Shown here: piece by piece, positions 17,447 to 27,072 of the stretch
Layout: every line of letters begins with the position of its first letter
Numbering within the stretch: the first letter of the stretch is position 1
NCBI RefSeq assembly: GCF_030814315.1
Contig: NZ_JAUSUV010000002.1
Coordinates: 1-64,000 of the forward strand
Source: Croceifilum oryzae
GTDB taxonomy: Bacteria; Bacillota; Bacilli; Thermoactinomycetales; Thermoactinomycetaceae
DNA: 64,000 nt
Reading direction: 5' to 3'
Position numbers and translations under genes: made by a program
The notes under the pieces: model-generated
The model's database searches: none
Told to the model about the DNA's origin: nothing
The model's input: only the letters and a program-made list of their open reading frames with translations

Positions 17447-19909
17447 ATGGAGTACACAGCAAAAGAGATTGAACCGAAGTGGCAAGAAAGATGGAAAGAG
17501 GCGCAGTTATATAAAACGGATGAGGACCTATCGAAGCCGAAGTACTATGCTTTAGAGCAATTTCCGTATCCATCGGGTGAGGGCCTTCATATGGGGCATA
17601 TGCGGGTTTATTCCATTGGCGATGTAGTGGCTCGTTTCCGTCGCATGAATGGATACCGTGTGCTACATCCTATGGGAGCAGATGCATTTGGTTTGCCAGC
17701 AGAAAACGCGGCGATTGAGCGGGGAGTAAATCCAAGAGAACTAACAATCCGCAATATGGAGAAAATCAGACGTGAGCAGGAATTAGTAGGCGTTTCATAC
17801 GATTGGGATCGTTATCTAGGTTCTTGTCTGCCTGACTATTATCAGTTTACACAATGGTTGTTCTTGTTGTTTTATGAGCGAGGCTTGGCTTATCGCAAAA
17901 AAGCTTCTGTCAACTGGTGCCCTAAATGTGCGACTGTACTCGCAAATGAGCAGGTTGAGGATGGTTGTTGTTGGCGTTGTGATTCAGAAGTGACGAAGAA
18001 GGACTTGGAGCAATGGTTCTTGCGCATCACAGACTACTCCGATCGTCTGATAGAAGGTTTAGATCGTTTACCAAAGTGGCCGGACCGAGTACGAACGATG
18101 CAACGAAATTGGATTGGGAAGAGTGAAGGAACGCACGCTACGTTTACCATACCTGAACTGAAAGAAGAACCAGTTACAGTATTTACAACGCGATCTGATA
18201 CCTTATATGGCGTTTCGTATATCGTGCTCGCTCCAGAACATCCGTTAGTAGAGAGATTGGTAGCTGGAAAGCCACAAGAAGCAGAAATCCAAGACTTTGC
18301 CCAGCAGATGAAAAAGGCAACAGACATTGAACGTACTTCTACAGATGCAGAGAAGGTTGGTTATTTCACAGGATCATACGCGATTCATCCGCTAACGGGC
18401 CAACAAGTGCCGATTTGGGTGGCCAACTATGTATTGATGGATTATGGAACAGGGGCGGTCATGGGTGTACCAGCACATGATGAACGCGATTTTTCGTTTG
18501 CGAAGAAGTATGATCTGCCGATTCAAGTCGTGATTGAGCCAGCAGAAGGCCAATTGGAGCTTCCTCTGCAAGAAGCATTTACAGAGGATGGTTTGCTAGT
18601 CAACTCGGATCGGTTTAATGGAATGGCAAATCGTGATGCGATCAAGGCGATTGCCGGTCACTTGGAAGAAAAGTCACTAGGCGGATCGACCGTAAACTAT
18701 CGTTTGCGTGATTGGTTGATCTCCCGTCAACGTTACTGGGGTACACCGATCCCGATTGTATACTGTGATGATTGTGGAGCAGTGCCGGTTCCCAAGGATC
18801 AACTGCCTGTTGTATTACCAGAGGATGTTGTATTTGATGGAAAACGCAATCCACTCACTACGTCAGAGACGTTTGCCCATACGACTTGTCCGAAGTGTGG
18901 ACATGAGAAGGCACGACGTGAAACGGATACGATGGATACGTTTATGGATTCATCATGGTACTATTTGCGATTTACTGACTCGGCTAATGAAATGCTTCCT
19001 TTTGACTCGAAAAAGGCAAACGAATGGATGGGTGTTGACGAGTATATTGGCGGTATTGAACATGCGGTACTCCACTTGCTGTATTCTCGCTTCTTTACCA
19101 AAGTATTATTTGATGCGGGGATGGTTGATCAGGATGAGCCGTTCCACAGCTTGTTGACACAGGGGATGGTTTTAAAAGGCGGCTTCAAGATGTCGAAATC
19201 CAAGGGGAACGGAGTTAGCCCATTGGAAATCATCGATAAGTATGGTGCTGATACAGCTCGTCTCTTTATCCTGTTTGCTGCACCACCTGAGCGTGATTTG
19301 GAATGGAGTGATAGCGGGGTAGAAGGTAGTTATCGTTTCTTGAACCGTGTGTGGCGCTTGGTTGTCCAGCACCTTGATTTGTTTAAGCGAGAGTTAGCGA
19401 CTTCTCCTGAGCTAAGCAGTTCGGCAAAAGAGCTTCGTCGTTTGCTGCATGCGACGATTAAAAAGGTAACGCATGAGATTGGAGAACGGAGCCATTTTAA
19501 TACAGCAGTTAGTTCGATTATGGAGCTTGTGAATGGCATCAATGCATATCCAGCTGATGCAGATCGTGCTGTATTGAAGGAGTCCTTAGATGCACTGGTG
19601 GTCTTGCTGGCACCGTTTGTCCCACATATCACGGAAGAGTTATGGCGATTGATGGGACATAGTGATAGTGTGCATCTAGCTACATGGCCGAAAGCAGATG
19701 AATCGGCACTCGTTCAAGATGAGGTCGAGATTGTCGTTCAGATCAATGGCAAAATGCGTGGCAAGATTGTGGTTCCAGCTGGGGTGGATCGAGCGGAGAT
19801 TGAGCAACAAGCGGTAGCTCATCCAACGATTCAAATGTGGTTGGAAGAAACAACAGTACGAAAAGTGATCGTTGTACCTGGAAAATTGATTAACATTGTA
19901 GCCAATTAA
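17447..19909 (+). CDS. leuS: Leucyl-tRNA synthetase
   Basis: An 820-residue class Ia aminoacyl-tRNA synthetase, charging tRNA-Leu. The HIGH motif is HMGH (48-51) and the KMSKS motif is exact (581-585). A zinc-binding insert is visible as CPKCATVLANEQ with CCWRC, and the editing (CP1) domain contains TLYGVSYIVLAPEH and MGVPAHDERD, with the key Asp. The C-terminal domain VVQINGKMRGKI is the usual LeuS end. Start ATG has AGGAGGAC upstream. Transcribed alone behind the T-box and closed by a terminator. Confidence 0.98.
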   Translation: MEYTAKEIEPKWQERWKEAQLYKTDEDLSKPKYYALEQFPYPSGEGLHMGHMRVYSIGDVVARFRRMNGYRVLHPMGADAFGLPAENAAIERGVNPRELTIRNMEKIRREQELVGVSYDWDRYLGSCLPDYYQFTQWLFLLFYERGLAYRKKASVNWCPKCATVLANEQVEDGCCWRCDSEVTKKDLEQWFLRITDYSDRLIEGLDRLPKWPDRVRTMQRNWIGKSEGTHATFTIPELKEEPVTVFTTRSDTLYGVSYIVLAPEHPLVERLVAGKPQEAEIQDFAQQMKKATDIERTSTDAEKVGYFTGSYAIHPLTGQQVPIWVANYVLMDYGTGAVMGVPAHDERDFSFAKKYDLPIQVVIEPAEGQLELPLQEAFTEDGLLVNSDRFNGMANRDAIKAIAGHLEEKSLGGSTVNYRLRDWLISRQRYWGTPIPIVYCDDCGAVPVPKDQLPVVLPEDVVFDGKRNPLTTSETFAHTTCPKCGHEKARRETDTMDTFMDSSWYYLRFTDSANEMLPFDSKKANEWMGVDEYIGGIEHAVLHLLYSRFFTKVLFDAGMVDQDEPFHSLLTQGMVLKGGFKMSKSKGNGVSPLEIIDKYGADTARLFILFAAPPERDLEWSDSGVEGSYRFLNRVWRLVVQHLDLFKRELATSPELSSSAKELRRLLHATIKKVTHEIGERSHFNTAVSSIMELVNGINAYPADADRAVLKESLDALVVLLAPFVPHITEELWRLMGHSDSVHLATWPKADESALVQDEVEIVVQINGKMRGKIVVPAGVDRAEIEQQAVAHPTIQMWLEETTVRKVIVVPGKLINIVAN

Positions 19910-19913
19910 CAAC

Positions 19914-19950
19914 AATAGACCTAGAGGGACTTCTTCTAGGTCTATTTTAT
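19914..19950 (+). terminator. Terminator after leuS
   Basis: AATAGACCTAGA (19914-19925) pairs with TCTAGGTCTATT (19935-19946), followed by TTAT. Confidence 0.8.
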
Positions 19951-20050
19951 AAGCATGAGCGAATGACAAACTCTTGATAAAAGGATTACCATAAATCCAC
20001 CAAATTTACTTTGTACAATGGGATTAAGAACAATAAAGGATGTGTTTCTC

Positions 20051-20737
20051 ATGCAACATTCTATCTTAGTTGTTGATGATGAACAAAAGGTACTTGATAT
20101 CATCTGTCCATACTTAGAACAAGAAGGATTTCGCGTTTCTTCTGCTACGACTGGGAACGAGGCGATTCGAAAAGTAGAGGAGATCAAACCTGATTTAGTA
20201 GTGCTAGATTGGATGCTACCAGAGAAGAGCGGGCTTGATATTTGTCGAGAGATTCGCGGGATTTCTGGAATTGCTGTGATTATGCTGACAGCAAAGACCG
20301 AGGAGATGGACCGGGTATTAGGCTTAGAGATGGGTGCCGATGATTATATGACGAAGCCCTTTAGTCTCCGGGAGCTTTCTGCACGGATTCGCTCTGTTCT
20401 TCGGCGGGTAAGCAGCAAAAAAACAGATGAAGAGATTTTACAACGCGGAGATTTGTTTATTGATGTGGAAAAAGTGCGTGTGTGGAAGAATGAAGAAGAG
20501 GTTTTCTTAACGGCTGGGGAATTTCAAATCCTATATACACTGGCTAAACGTCCAGGAGTGGTTTATAGTCGACTTCAATTACTTCAAGCAACGACGGGAG
20601 ATGCCTATATCAACTACGAGCGAAGTATTGATAGTCACGTCAGCCACTTGCGTAAAAAAATTGGTGATGGGGAGAGCGGTGTCCGCTATATTCAGACGGT
20701 TCATGGTTTAGGCTATCGTTTCCGAGACGACCGATGA
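20051..20737 (+). CDS. OmpR/PhoB-family response regulator
   Basis: A 228-residue regulator. The receiver domain has the acidic pair Asp9-Asp10, phospho-acceptor Asp53 (VVLDWMLPEKSG), Thr80 and Lys102 (MTKPF). The C-terminal winged-helix (about 130-227) ends with the canonical SIDSHVSHLRKKIG and VHGLGYRF. ATG 20051 is chosen as start: AAAGGA lies nine bases upstream and the receiver begins immediately; an ATG at 20018 would add 11 residues with no ribosome site. The stop codon overlaps the start of the kinase gene (ATGA), so the two are coupled. The controlled genes are not evident from the neighbourhood. Confidence 0.95.
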   Translation: MQHSILVVDDEQKVLDIICPYLEQEGFRVSSATTGNEAIRKVEEIKPDLVVLDWMLPEKSGLDICREIRGISGIAVIMLTAKTEEMDRVLGLEMGADDYMTKPFSLRELSARIRSVLRRVSSKKTDEEILQRGDLFIDVEKVRVWKNEEEVFLTAGEFQILYTLAKRPGVVYSRLQLLQATTGDAYINYERSIDSHVSHLRKKIGDGESGVRYIQTVHGLGYRFRDDR

Positions 20738-22080
20738 GAGTAAGGACAAAGTTACTGGTTTCGTTATTAGCTCTCATCGTTTTTATGGGAACCGTTTATT
20801 ATGGGATCTCCTATTTATATTCTAAAAATTTATTCTCCCAATATGTGCAAGAGAGTCAAAAGGATTATGCAAAGCAACTTGCCAACTACTACAAAAAGAA
20901 TGAGTCTTGGGTGGGTATTGAAAATTACATCAATAAAAAGCTCTTAGGTGAGAAGCAAAAAAATTCGTCTGAATGGGTTCGCGATATTAAAATTTATGAT
21001 GTCCATGATCATGTATTGGTATCTGCCACTGTGAAAAATAATTTAGTGGAAGGGAAAGTACAAACAGATCAATATCCCATTCTTTATGAGGGAACGCAAG
21101 TTGGAACTGTAGAAATTACAGGGACGACACCAATCGGACTTATAATGGCGGAACAACAGGTCTTTCGGACGATCTCATTTGGGACGCTGACCGGAATCGT
21201 CTGTACTTCGATTATCGCTTTGTTGCTAGGAGCTTGGCTCACCAAAATTTTCACGAGACCTCTTGGAACGATTTTACAAGGGATTCAAAGGGTGAAAGGA
21301 GGAGACCTACAAACGCAATTAAAGCTGGACACGCGAGATGAATTTGGAGAGGTAGCTAATTCATTTGATCTGATGACCCAAAAGCTATATAAAACAGAGC
21401 AGGCAAGGACTCATCTCGTTGCGGATGTGGCTCATGAACTTCGGACTCCTCTAACGATTATTCAAGGGCAGCTTGAGTTGATTCAACAAGGAATTAAGCC
21501 AGCTGAGCCTTCTACGTTGTTACCGATTCAAGATGAAGTGGCTCGTCTAACTCGACTGGTTCAAGATTTGCATCAGTTATCGTTGGCAGAAGTAGGAAAG
21601 TTACCATTGGAGAAAAAGACGGTATCGTTGCGCCAATTACTGGAGCAGATTACGAGTATGTATCAGTTTGAAGCCGAAGAGCGGAAGATTCAATTACGAT
21701 TTGAAACAGAGCTGGAAAATGAATCCACATCTGTGCAGGTTGATCCAAATCGGATTACACAAGTGATTGTTAATCTATTGTCGAACGCGTTTGCCTATAC
21801 CCCAGAAGAGGGGGAAATCCTCGTTACGTTGAAAGCGTTAGCAGGAGGGTTTCTCATAAGGGTGATGGATACGGGTTCGGGTATAGATGCGGAACATCTT
21901 CCTCATTTATTTGATCGCTTTTATCGAGCGGATACGAATCGATCTAGGCAAGAGGGTGGGACAGGCCTGGGTCTTGCGATTGCGAAAGAGTTTGTAGAAG
22001 CACACGGTGGCAAGATCACGGTAGCTAGTGAGAAGGGTAGAGGGACTTGTTTTATGATTTATGTTCCCATAAAGGGATAG
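20734..22080 (+). CDS. Membrane sensor histidine kinase
   Basis: A 448-residue kinase partnering the regulator it overlaps. Two membrane helices (about 7-29 and 146-168) frame an extracellular sensor domain of about 115 residues, rich in Lys and Tyr. A HAMP linker (about 170-222) is followed by HisKA with His234 (DVAHELRTPL) and by the ATPase with N box (QVIVNLLSNAFAYTPE), G1 (DTGSGID), F box (LFDRFYRAD) and G2 (GGTGLGLAI). The signal is unknown; the layout is that of BaeS-type and similar kinases in Gram-positive bacteria. A short terminator follows. Confidence 0.94.
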   Translation: MRVRTKLLVSLLALIVFMGTVYYGISYLYSKNLFSQYVQESQKDYAKQLANYYKKNESWVGIENYINKKLLGEKQKNSSEWVRDIKIYDVHDHVLVSATVKNNLVEGKVQTDQYPILYEGTQVGTVEITGTTPIGLIMAEQQVFRTISFGTLTGIVCTSIIALLLGAWLTKIFTRPLGTILQGIQRVKGGDLQTQLKLDTRDEFGEVANSFDLMTQKLYKTEQARTHLVADVAHELRTPLTIIQGQLELIQQGIKPAEPSTLLPIQDEVARLTRLVQDLHQLSLAEVGKLPLEKKTVSLRQLLEQITSMYQFEAEERKIQLRFETELENESTSVQVDPNRITQVIVNLLSNAFAYTPEEGEILVTLKALAGGFLIRVMDTGSGIDAEHLPHLFDRFYRADTNRSRQEGGTGLGLAIAKEFVEAHGGKITVASEKGRGTCFMIYVPIKG

Positions 22081-22084
22081 AACG

Positions 22085-22120
22085 ATTCCAGTGGACGCGC
22101 GCTACTGGGATTTTTTATTT
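22085..22120 (+). terminator. Terminator after the two-component operon
   Basis: A short stem CCAGT/ACTGG (22088-22092 with 22104-22108) around a GC-rich core is followed by a long T-rich tract (22111-22123). Confidence 0.6.
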
Positions 22121-22228
22121 TTTAAAAATTGAAATAAAAACGGTTTTTTGGTAGTATAAGGAAAGAAGTTGTCGAGTCCCTTTATCTGTACGTTCATATA
22201 TCACATTTTTGCGAAAGAGTGGGTAAAT

Positions 22229-22489
22229 ATGTCCGAGATAAAGTTTTGGTATGACGAGTCGATTGAACGGCTTATCATCCTTAACTTAGATAACCAGAAG
22301 CGGGTGGTGTACCGTAGTAAGAAGAGGATTGAAACATTCTTAAGCACATATGATCTGGCTCTATCTAGTTGCAAAGGCGTATTTCTGGATGTAGATCGGG
22401 TAGGGGTCTTTAAGGCTAGAGAACGGGAATTTGCCCCATTTAGGTGGTTTCGAAAAACAGAAAACACGTATAGCGAATCAGTTGAATAA
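22229..22489 (+). CDS. Small hypothetical protein
   Basis: An 86-residue basic protein starting at ATG 22229, with a weak site GAGTGGG six bases upstream. An upstream in-frame ATG at 22169 would add 20 residues but has no ribosome site. Composition suggests a compact alpha/beta fold (KFWYDESIERLIILNLD, RVVYRSKKRIETFLSTYDLA, GVFLDVDRVGVFK). No membrane segment, signal peptide or familiar motif. It lies between two terminators, so it is a single-gene unit. Function unknown. Confidence 0.55.
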   Translation: MSEIKFWYDESIERLIILNLDNQKRVVYRSKKRIETFLSTYDLALSSCKGVFLDVDRVGVFKAREREFAPFRWFRKTENTYSESVE

Positions 22490-22499
22490 TAAAAGCTGG

Positions 22500-22529
22500 G
22501 ACAAGCCTTTGCAGGGTTTGTCTTTTTGT
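22500..22529 (+). terminator. Terminator before comEA
   Basis: GACAAGCC (22500-22507) pairs with GGTTTGTC (22515-22522), with one GU-type change, followed by TTTTTG. Confidence 0.7.
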
Positions 22530-22564
22530 TTGAGGAAATATATGGATATAGGAGGGTGGGCGGC

Positions 22565-23197
22565 ATGTTATCCAGATGGACGGATCGAGAAAAAAAACTA
22601 GTTGTGGCGTTAAGTGTAGCGGTTTTGTGCTTGTTGGCAGTTCTTCTGTTTAGAGGGGAGGGATGGCTTAGTACAGGAGGAACTCAGGTAAAAAATGCAG
22701 AGAAACCTCAGAATTGGATGGATCAAAATGAAAAAACATCATTAGTACCTCCAAAACGGGAAAGTGTACAGATATTGGTTGTAGATGTAAAGGGTGCAGT
22801 TAAAAAGCCAGGGATTTATCAATTTAAAAAAGCAACTAGACTATATGAAGTGATTGAAACTGCAGGTGGAAGTACAGATGATGCAGATTTAAAAAAATTA
22901 AACTTGGCTCAAGAGATCTCAGATGGTTCGGTACTCTATATCCCGCGGAAGGGTGAAGAGAGTCAGCCGTTAGTGGGACAATCTGATGCAAGTAGTAAAA
23001 ATGGCAAGGTTGCAATTAATTCGGCGAGTAGTAAGGAATTAGAAGAGCTACCTGGGGTTGGAGCGGCAAAAGCGGAGGCAATCATTCAATATCGAGAGAA
23101 AAACGGACCTTTTAAACGAGCAGCAGATATTGCGAAGGTGCCAGGGATTGGAGAGAAGCTATTAGCACGTTTTAAAGATAAAATTACAGTTCCATAA
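22565..23197 (+). CDS. comEA: Competence DNA receptor ComEA
   Basis: A 210-residue membrane-anchored DNA-binding protein for transformation. The N-terminal membrane segment (LVVALSVAVLCLLAVLLF, about 13-30) is followed by a linker, an SLBB/oligomerisation domain (VVDVKGAVKKPGIYQF to VLYIPRKGE) and two helix-hairpin-helix units (INSASSKELEELPGVGAAKA, FKRAADIAKVPGIGEKLLAR). ATG 22565 is chosen because GGAGGGTGGG lies just upstream. In Bacillus comEA, comEB and comEC are adjacent; here comEB is missing and rocD, on the other strand, separates comEA from comEC. Confidence 0.95.
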   Translation: MLSRWTDREKKLVVALSVAVLCLLAVLLFRGEGWLSTGGTQVKNAEKPQNWMDQNEKTSLVPPKRESVQILVVDVKGAVKKPGIYQFKKATRLYEVIETAGGSTDDADLKKLNLAQEISDGSVLYIPRKGEESQPLVGQSDASSKNGKVAINSASSKELEELPGVGAAKAEAIIQYREKNGPFKRAADIAKVPGIGEKLLARFKDKITVP

Positions 23198-23202
23198 GAA
23201 AA

Positions 23203-23233
23203 AAGCTCACGCCAATTTGTTTGGCGTGAGCTT
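23203..23233. terminator. Bidirectional terminator between comEA and rocD
   Basis: AAGCTCACGCCAA (23203-23215) pairs with TTGGCGTGAGCTT (23221-23233) in a perfect 13-bp stem. Confidence 0.9.
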
Positions 23234-23246
23234 CTTTGATAGGTGG

Positions 23247-24437
23247 TTAAGCCATGATTTTACGTACTTTTTCTAATGCGAGATCTAGCTCTTCCTTCGT
23301 GATCGTAAGCGGTGGTGCAAATCGGATCGTGTTATCATGCGTTTCTTTACAAAGAAGTCCTTCTGCCATTAATGCTTCGCAGTATGGACGCGCTTTTTCA
23401 TGTAGTTCCATTCCGATAAACAAGCCTTTTCCGCGTACTTCTTTTACAACGGGATTTTGAATCTTTTCAAGTTCTTGCTTAAAGTACTCGCCTAGTTCAC
23501 GAGAACGCTTTGGAAGTTCATCCTCAGCTAATACGTCTAGAGCGGCGATGGCCACAGCACAAGCAAGTGGGTTACCACCAAAAGTAGAACCATGAGAGCC
23601 TGGTTCAAATACACCCAGGATATCGTTGTTTGCGGCTACGGCAGAGATTGGCATTACACCACCACCAAGCGCTTTTCCCATGATATACATATCAGGATGT
23701 ACTTCTTCCCAATCACATGCAAATGCTTGTCCAGTACGACCGAATCCAGTTTGGATTTCGTCTGCTACAAATAATACGTTGTTTTCTTTACAGATTTCGA
23801 GAGCAGATTTTAGATAGCCAGCCGGAGGAACGATTACACCTGCTTCCCCTTGAATTGGTTCCAAGATAAAAGCAGCCGTATTGGGAGTAATAGCGGCCTT
23901 CAAAGCTTCTAAATCTCCGTACGGTACAATTTTAAAGCCAGGAGTGAGGGGGCCAAATCCGCGTGTGTACTCAGGATTTGAAGAGAGAGAGACGGTTGTC
24001 ACAGTACGCCCGTGGAAGTTATCTTCACATACGATGATTTCTGCTTGATTATCTGGCACTTTTTTTACATCATAAGCCCAGCGACGAACGGTTTTGATAG
24101 CGGTTTCAACAGCTTCTGCACCTGTATTCATTGGCAGAATCATTTCCTTGCCTGTTAACTCGGATAGTTTTTCATAAAATGTGCCTAATTGAGCATTGTG
24201 GAAGGCACGAGAAGTTAATGTGATTTGATCAGCCTGATCTTTTAAAGCTTGGATCAAACGAGGATGGCGGTGGCCATGGTTTAATGCAGAATAAGCGGAC
24301 AACATGTCCATATATCGATTTCCATCCGCATCTTCTACCCAAACTCCTTCTCCGTGGGTGAGAACAATCGGCAGTGGATGATAATTTCGTGCACCATATT
24401 TTTCAGTTAAGTTGATTAGATCTTTATTCTTCGACAT
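23247..24437 (-). CDS. rocD: Ornithine--oxo-acid aminotransferase
   Basis: A 396-residue class III PLP aminotransferase that converts ornithine and 2-oxoglutarate to glutamate semialdehyde and glutamate in arginine breakdown. Signature regions are [71 protein letters not shown] and the PLP lysine in [11 protein letters not shown] 24437 is used because GGGGG stands six bases upstream; a TTG six codons earlier is inside that region. It forms a single-gene unit on the minus strand with a good promoter. Nearby NRPS module 1 may use ornithine, but a link is speculative. Confidence 0.95.
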   Translation of the reverse strand: MSKNKDLINLTEKYGARNYHPLPIVLTHGEGVWVEDADGNRYMDMLSAYSALNHGHRHPRLIQALKDQADQITLTSRAFHNAQLGTFYEKLSELTGKEMILPMNTGAEAVETAIKTVRRWAYDVKKVPDNQAEIIVCEDNFHGRTVTTVSLSSNPEYTRGFGPLTPGFKIVPYGDLEALKAAITPNTAAFILEPIQGEAGVIVPPAGYLKSALEICKENNVLFVADEIQTGFGRTGQAFACDWEEVHPDMYIMGKALGGGVMPISAVAANNDILGVFEPGSHGSTFGGNPLACAVAIAALDVLAEDELPKRSRELGEYFKQELEKIQNPVVKEVRGKGLFIGMELHEKARPYCEALMAEGLLCKETHDNTIRFAPPLTITKEELDLALEKVRKIMA

Positions 24438-24473
24438 AACGAACCCCCTGTTCAAAACTTACTATTCCCCTAT

Positions 24474-24502
24474 ATTGTATGGAACTTACTTGCTAAGATC
24501 AA
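24474..24502 (-). promoter_or_regulatory. Likely sigma-A promoter of rocD
   Basis: On the minus strand TTGATC (complement of 24497-24502), 17 bases, TACAAT (complement of 24474-24479), about 37 bases before the start codon. Confidence 0.55.
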
Positions 24503-24657
24503 TCAAATGTATGTTCACTCATAGGTGTGCATAAAGTTAAGGATTTTGCTGTCTATTTGTGGTGAAAATTGCATAAAAAGAATGTCAAAAGAAGGAAAAA
24601 TTTAGGTAATAGAAGAAGAGGAATAGAGTAGAGCTGATACAGAAAGTGGCGAAGTAG

Positions 24658-27072
24658 ATGAATCGCCCTCTTGTCAAAGTGGTAATGGGTTGGTTGATGG
24701 GTGTCCTGTGTGTGGAGCTAACAGGTAGTCAATGGCTTTGGTACACATGTGGGTTTATCGTGGTTCTGGTTTCGGGAGTTACTTTTATATCGAGTGAAGT
24801 TCGGGGTTCTTATTTGCTTATCGCCTTGACCTGGATGGTGAGTGGCTTTATTTATTCCATTACCATGTTACAAAATGTGTCCGAGCTTCCTATTAATCAA
24901 GGTGAAGATGTCCATGTAACAGGTACCATTGAGTCAAAACCAATTCGGGATGGTGACCAATTACGCTTTGATTTACAACTATCCCAAATCCAGCATCAAA
25001 GCAAGTGGTTTCATACAAAGGAGCGCATAAGAGTCGTCATCAAGATGGAATCATTTGAGCAATGGAAGCAGTCTCAGCAAGTACAAAGAGGGTGGGTGAT
25101 CCAATCTCGTTTGCATATGGAGCGTCCTGTGCTACCTAGAAATCCTGGAGCGTTTCACTATAGAGACTATTTACAACAACAATCGATTTTCTGGATTGGA
25201 AAAGGTACAGGATTACATATTCTCAAACAGCTTGGGACAGAAAGCTCTCTGATGACATGGATCGATCAGACACATCAATTGTTTGCAGACCAGATATCAC
25301 AGATCTACACAGATACCGAAGTTCAGGGATTTATGAAGGGACTTCTCCTCGGAGATCGTTATGATGTACCCATGGAGTGGGAGGAACAATATCAAACGCT
25401 TGGTCTTGTCCATATCCTCTCCATTTCAGGATTCCATGTGAGCTTGCTGGTGGGAGCGCTTTTCTTACTGCTTCAATACGTAGGAGTGACTCGTGAGAAG
25501 TCTGCATGGATGATTCTTCTTTTTCTCCCTTTCTATGTACTTCTGACAGGGGCGGAACCGCCTATTGTAAGAGCGGGTCTTGTATCGGGGATGATGTGTC
25601 TCGCCATCGCTTGGCGAAAGGAGAGGGATATTCTTTCCTTCCTATGTCTGGCTGCTATGATCCAGCTTTGTTTAGAACCGCTCTTGATTTCTAATCCTGG
25701 TTTTCAACTTAGTTATGCAGTAACTGCTGCTTTAATCGTGGGAACAACCCCACTTGCGGAGCGCTTTCCATATGGGTATAAGTGGTTCCGGTATACACTC
25801 GCAGGGGCTTGTGTGGCACAAGCGGCTTCGTTTCCTTTGTTGGTTTATTATTTTCACGAAAGTTCGCTTTTTTCGCTGACGGCTAATGTGTTGTTTGCTC
25901 CTTTTTTTAGCGTAGTGGTTTTGCCAATTGGATATGGAAGTTTACTTGTATCCTTCTTTATTTTTTCGGTCGGAGCTTGGTGTGCGCAAGGCTTGACTTG
26001 GGTGATTCAGCTAAGTCAAAACGGGATTGAATGGGTACAGCAGGTAGGTGGGCATCTGTTTTCATTTGCACATCCGAATGGGATCTGGTTGCTGGTATAT
26101 CTCCTATTGATGGTAGGAAGTTGGTGGACTTGGGTAAGTGTTCGCTACATCTATTCTAAGATTCCCTGGGTGATAAGCGGCGTATGGATTTGCTGGATCG
26201 GATTCGGAGTCTGGGGAGCCTTTTGGCCAGCTTCCCATCATGAGATTACGATGATTGATGTAGGGCAAGGGGATGCTTTTTTTATCCGAACTAAATCTGG
26301 AAAGACCATTTTAATTGATGGTGGAGGAAGGCTACCCTACCCTCAAAAAGAGTGGCAAAAAAGGAGAAATCCGTTTGATGTGGGTGAGGATGTCGTGGTT
26401 CCGTTTCTCACATATCAAGGTGTGAATCAGATTGATCTACTTGTCTCCACACACGGTGATGCCGACCATCTTGAGGGTTTAGGTGCCGTGGTCAGGCGTT
26501 TTCCAGTAGAAACGATAATCCGGAATCCATTACCGACCATCTCGAAACTGGAGAAAGAGTGGGTCAGGGAAGTGAGAGGGCGTGATATCCCTATTCAGAT
26601 TGCTCCTATGGGACAAGTTTGGGAGATAGAGTCAGGTGTCTCGATTACCTTTCTGTATCCCGATTTACGAGATGAGTCGTTATATGAGGGAACGTCCAAT
26701 AATGCAGGACTGGTACTCCTGTTTACGATTGATCAGAAACATATTTTATTTACAGGCGATATTGAACAACATGCTGAGGAAAAGCTTCTCCAATCATGGA
26801 ATCTACCAAAGATCGATATACATAAAGTCGCCCATCATGGCAGCAAAACTTCCAGTACAGAGGCATTTATTCATCAGATTCGGCCGCGATATGCGCTGGT
26901 TTCGGTTGGGGAGAAGAATCTATATGGTCATCCATCTTCTGAAGTGATCGGACGCTTACAACAAGCAGGTACGCAAATCTATCGGACAGATCAGATGGGA
27001 GCGGTAACGATTCGCATTAATCAAGAAGGGATTCAATTCTCATCCATGTTGCAAGGAAAAGGGAGTGAGTGA
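24658..27072 (+). CDS. comEC: DNA internalisation channel ComEC/Rec2
   Basis: An 804-residue polytopic membrane protein that moves single-stranded DNA into the cytoplasm. The N-terminal region has three or more helices and an OB-like soluble part (DVHVTGTIESKPIRDGDQ). The central competence domain contains GLLLGDRYDVP, LGLVHILSISGFHVSLLVG and LTGAEPPIVRAGLVSGMM. The C-terminal metallo-beta-lactamase-like domain has IDVGQGDAFFIRT, STHGDADHLEG, LFTGDIE and AHHGSKTSS. The HxDxDH-type motif is present, compatible with nuclease activity. ATG 24658 has only a weak site (GGCG). The gene overlaps the next by eight bases. Confidence 0.95.
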   Translation: MNRPLVKVVMGWLMGVLCVELTGSQWLWYTCGFIVVLVSGVTFISSEVRGSYLLIALTWMVSGFIYSITMLQNVSELPINQGEDVHVTGTIESKPIRDGDQLRFDLQLSQIQHQSKWFHTKERIRVVIKMESFEQWKQSQQVQRGWVIQSRLHMERPVLPRNPGAFHYRDYLQQQSIFWIGKGTGLHILKQLGTESSLMTWIDQTHQLFADQISQIYTDTEVQGFMKGLLLGDRYDVPMEWEEQYQTLGLVHILSISGFHVSLLVGALFLLLQYVGVTREKSAWMILLFLPFYVLLTGAEPPIVRAGLVSGMMCLAIAWRKERDILSFLCLAAMIQLCLEPLLISNPGFQLSYAVTAALIVGTTPLAERFPYGYKWFRYTLAGACVAQAASFPLLVYYFHESSLFSLTANVLFAPFFSVVVLPIGYGSLLVSFFIFSVGAWCAQGLTWVIQLSQNGIEWVQQVGGHLFSFAHPNGIWLLVYLLLMVGSWWTWVSVRYIYSKIPWVISGVWICWIGFGVWGAFWPASHHEITMIDVGQGDAFFIRTKSGKTILIDGGGRLPYPQKEWQKRRNPFDVGEDVVVPFLTYQGVNQIDLLVSTHGDADHLEGLGAVVRRFPVETIIRNPLPTISKLEKEWVREVRGRDIPIQIAPMGQVWEIESGVSITFLYPDLRDESLYEGTSNNAGLVLLFTIDQKHILFTGDIEQHAEEKLLQSWNLPKIDIHKVAHHGSKTSSTEAFIHQIRPRYALVSVGEKNLYGHPSSEVIGRLQQAGTQIYRTDQMGAVTIRINQEGIQFSSMLQGKGSE

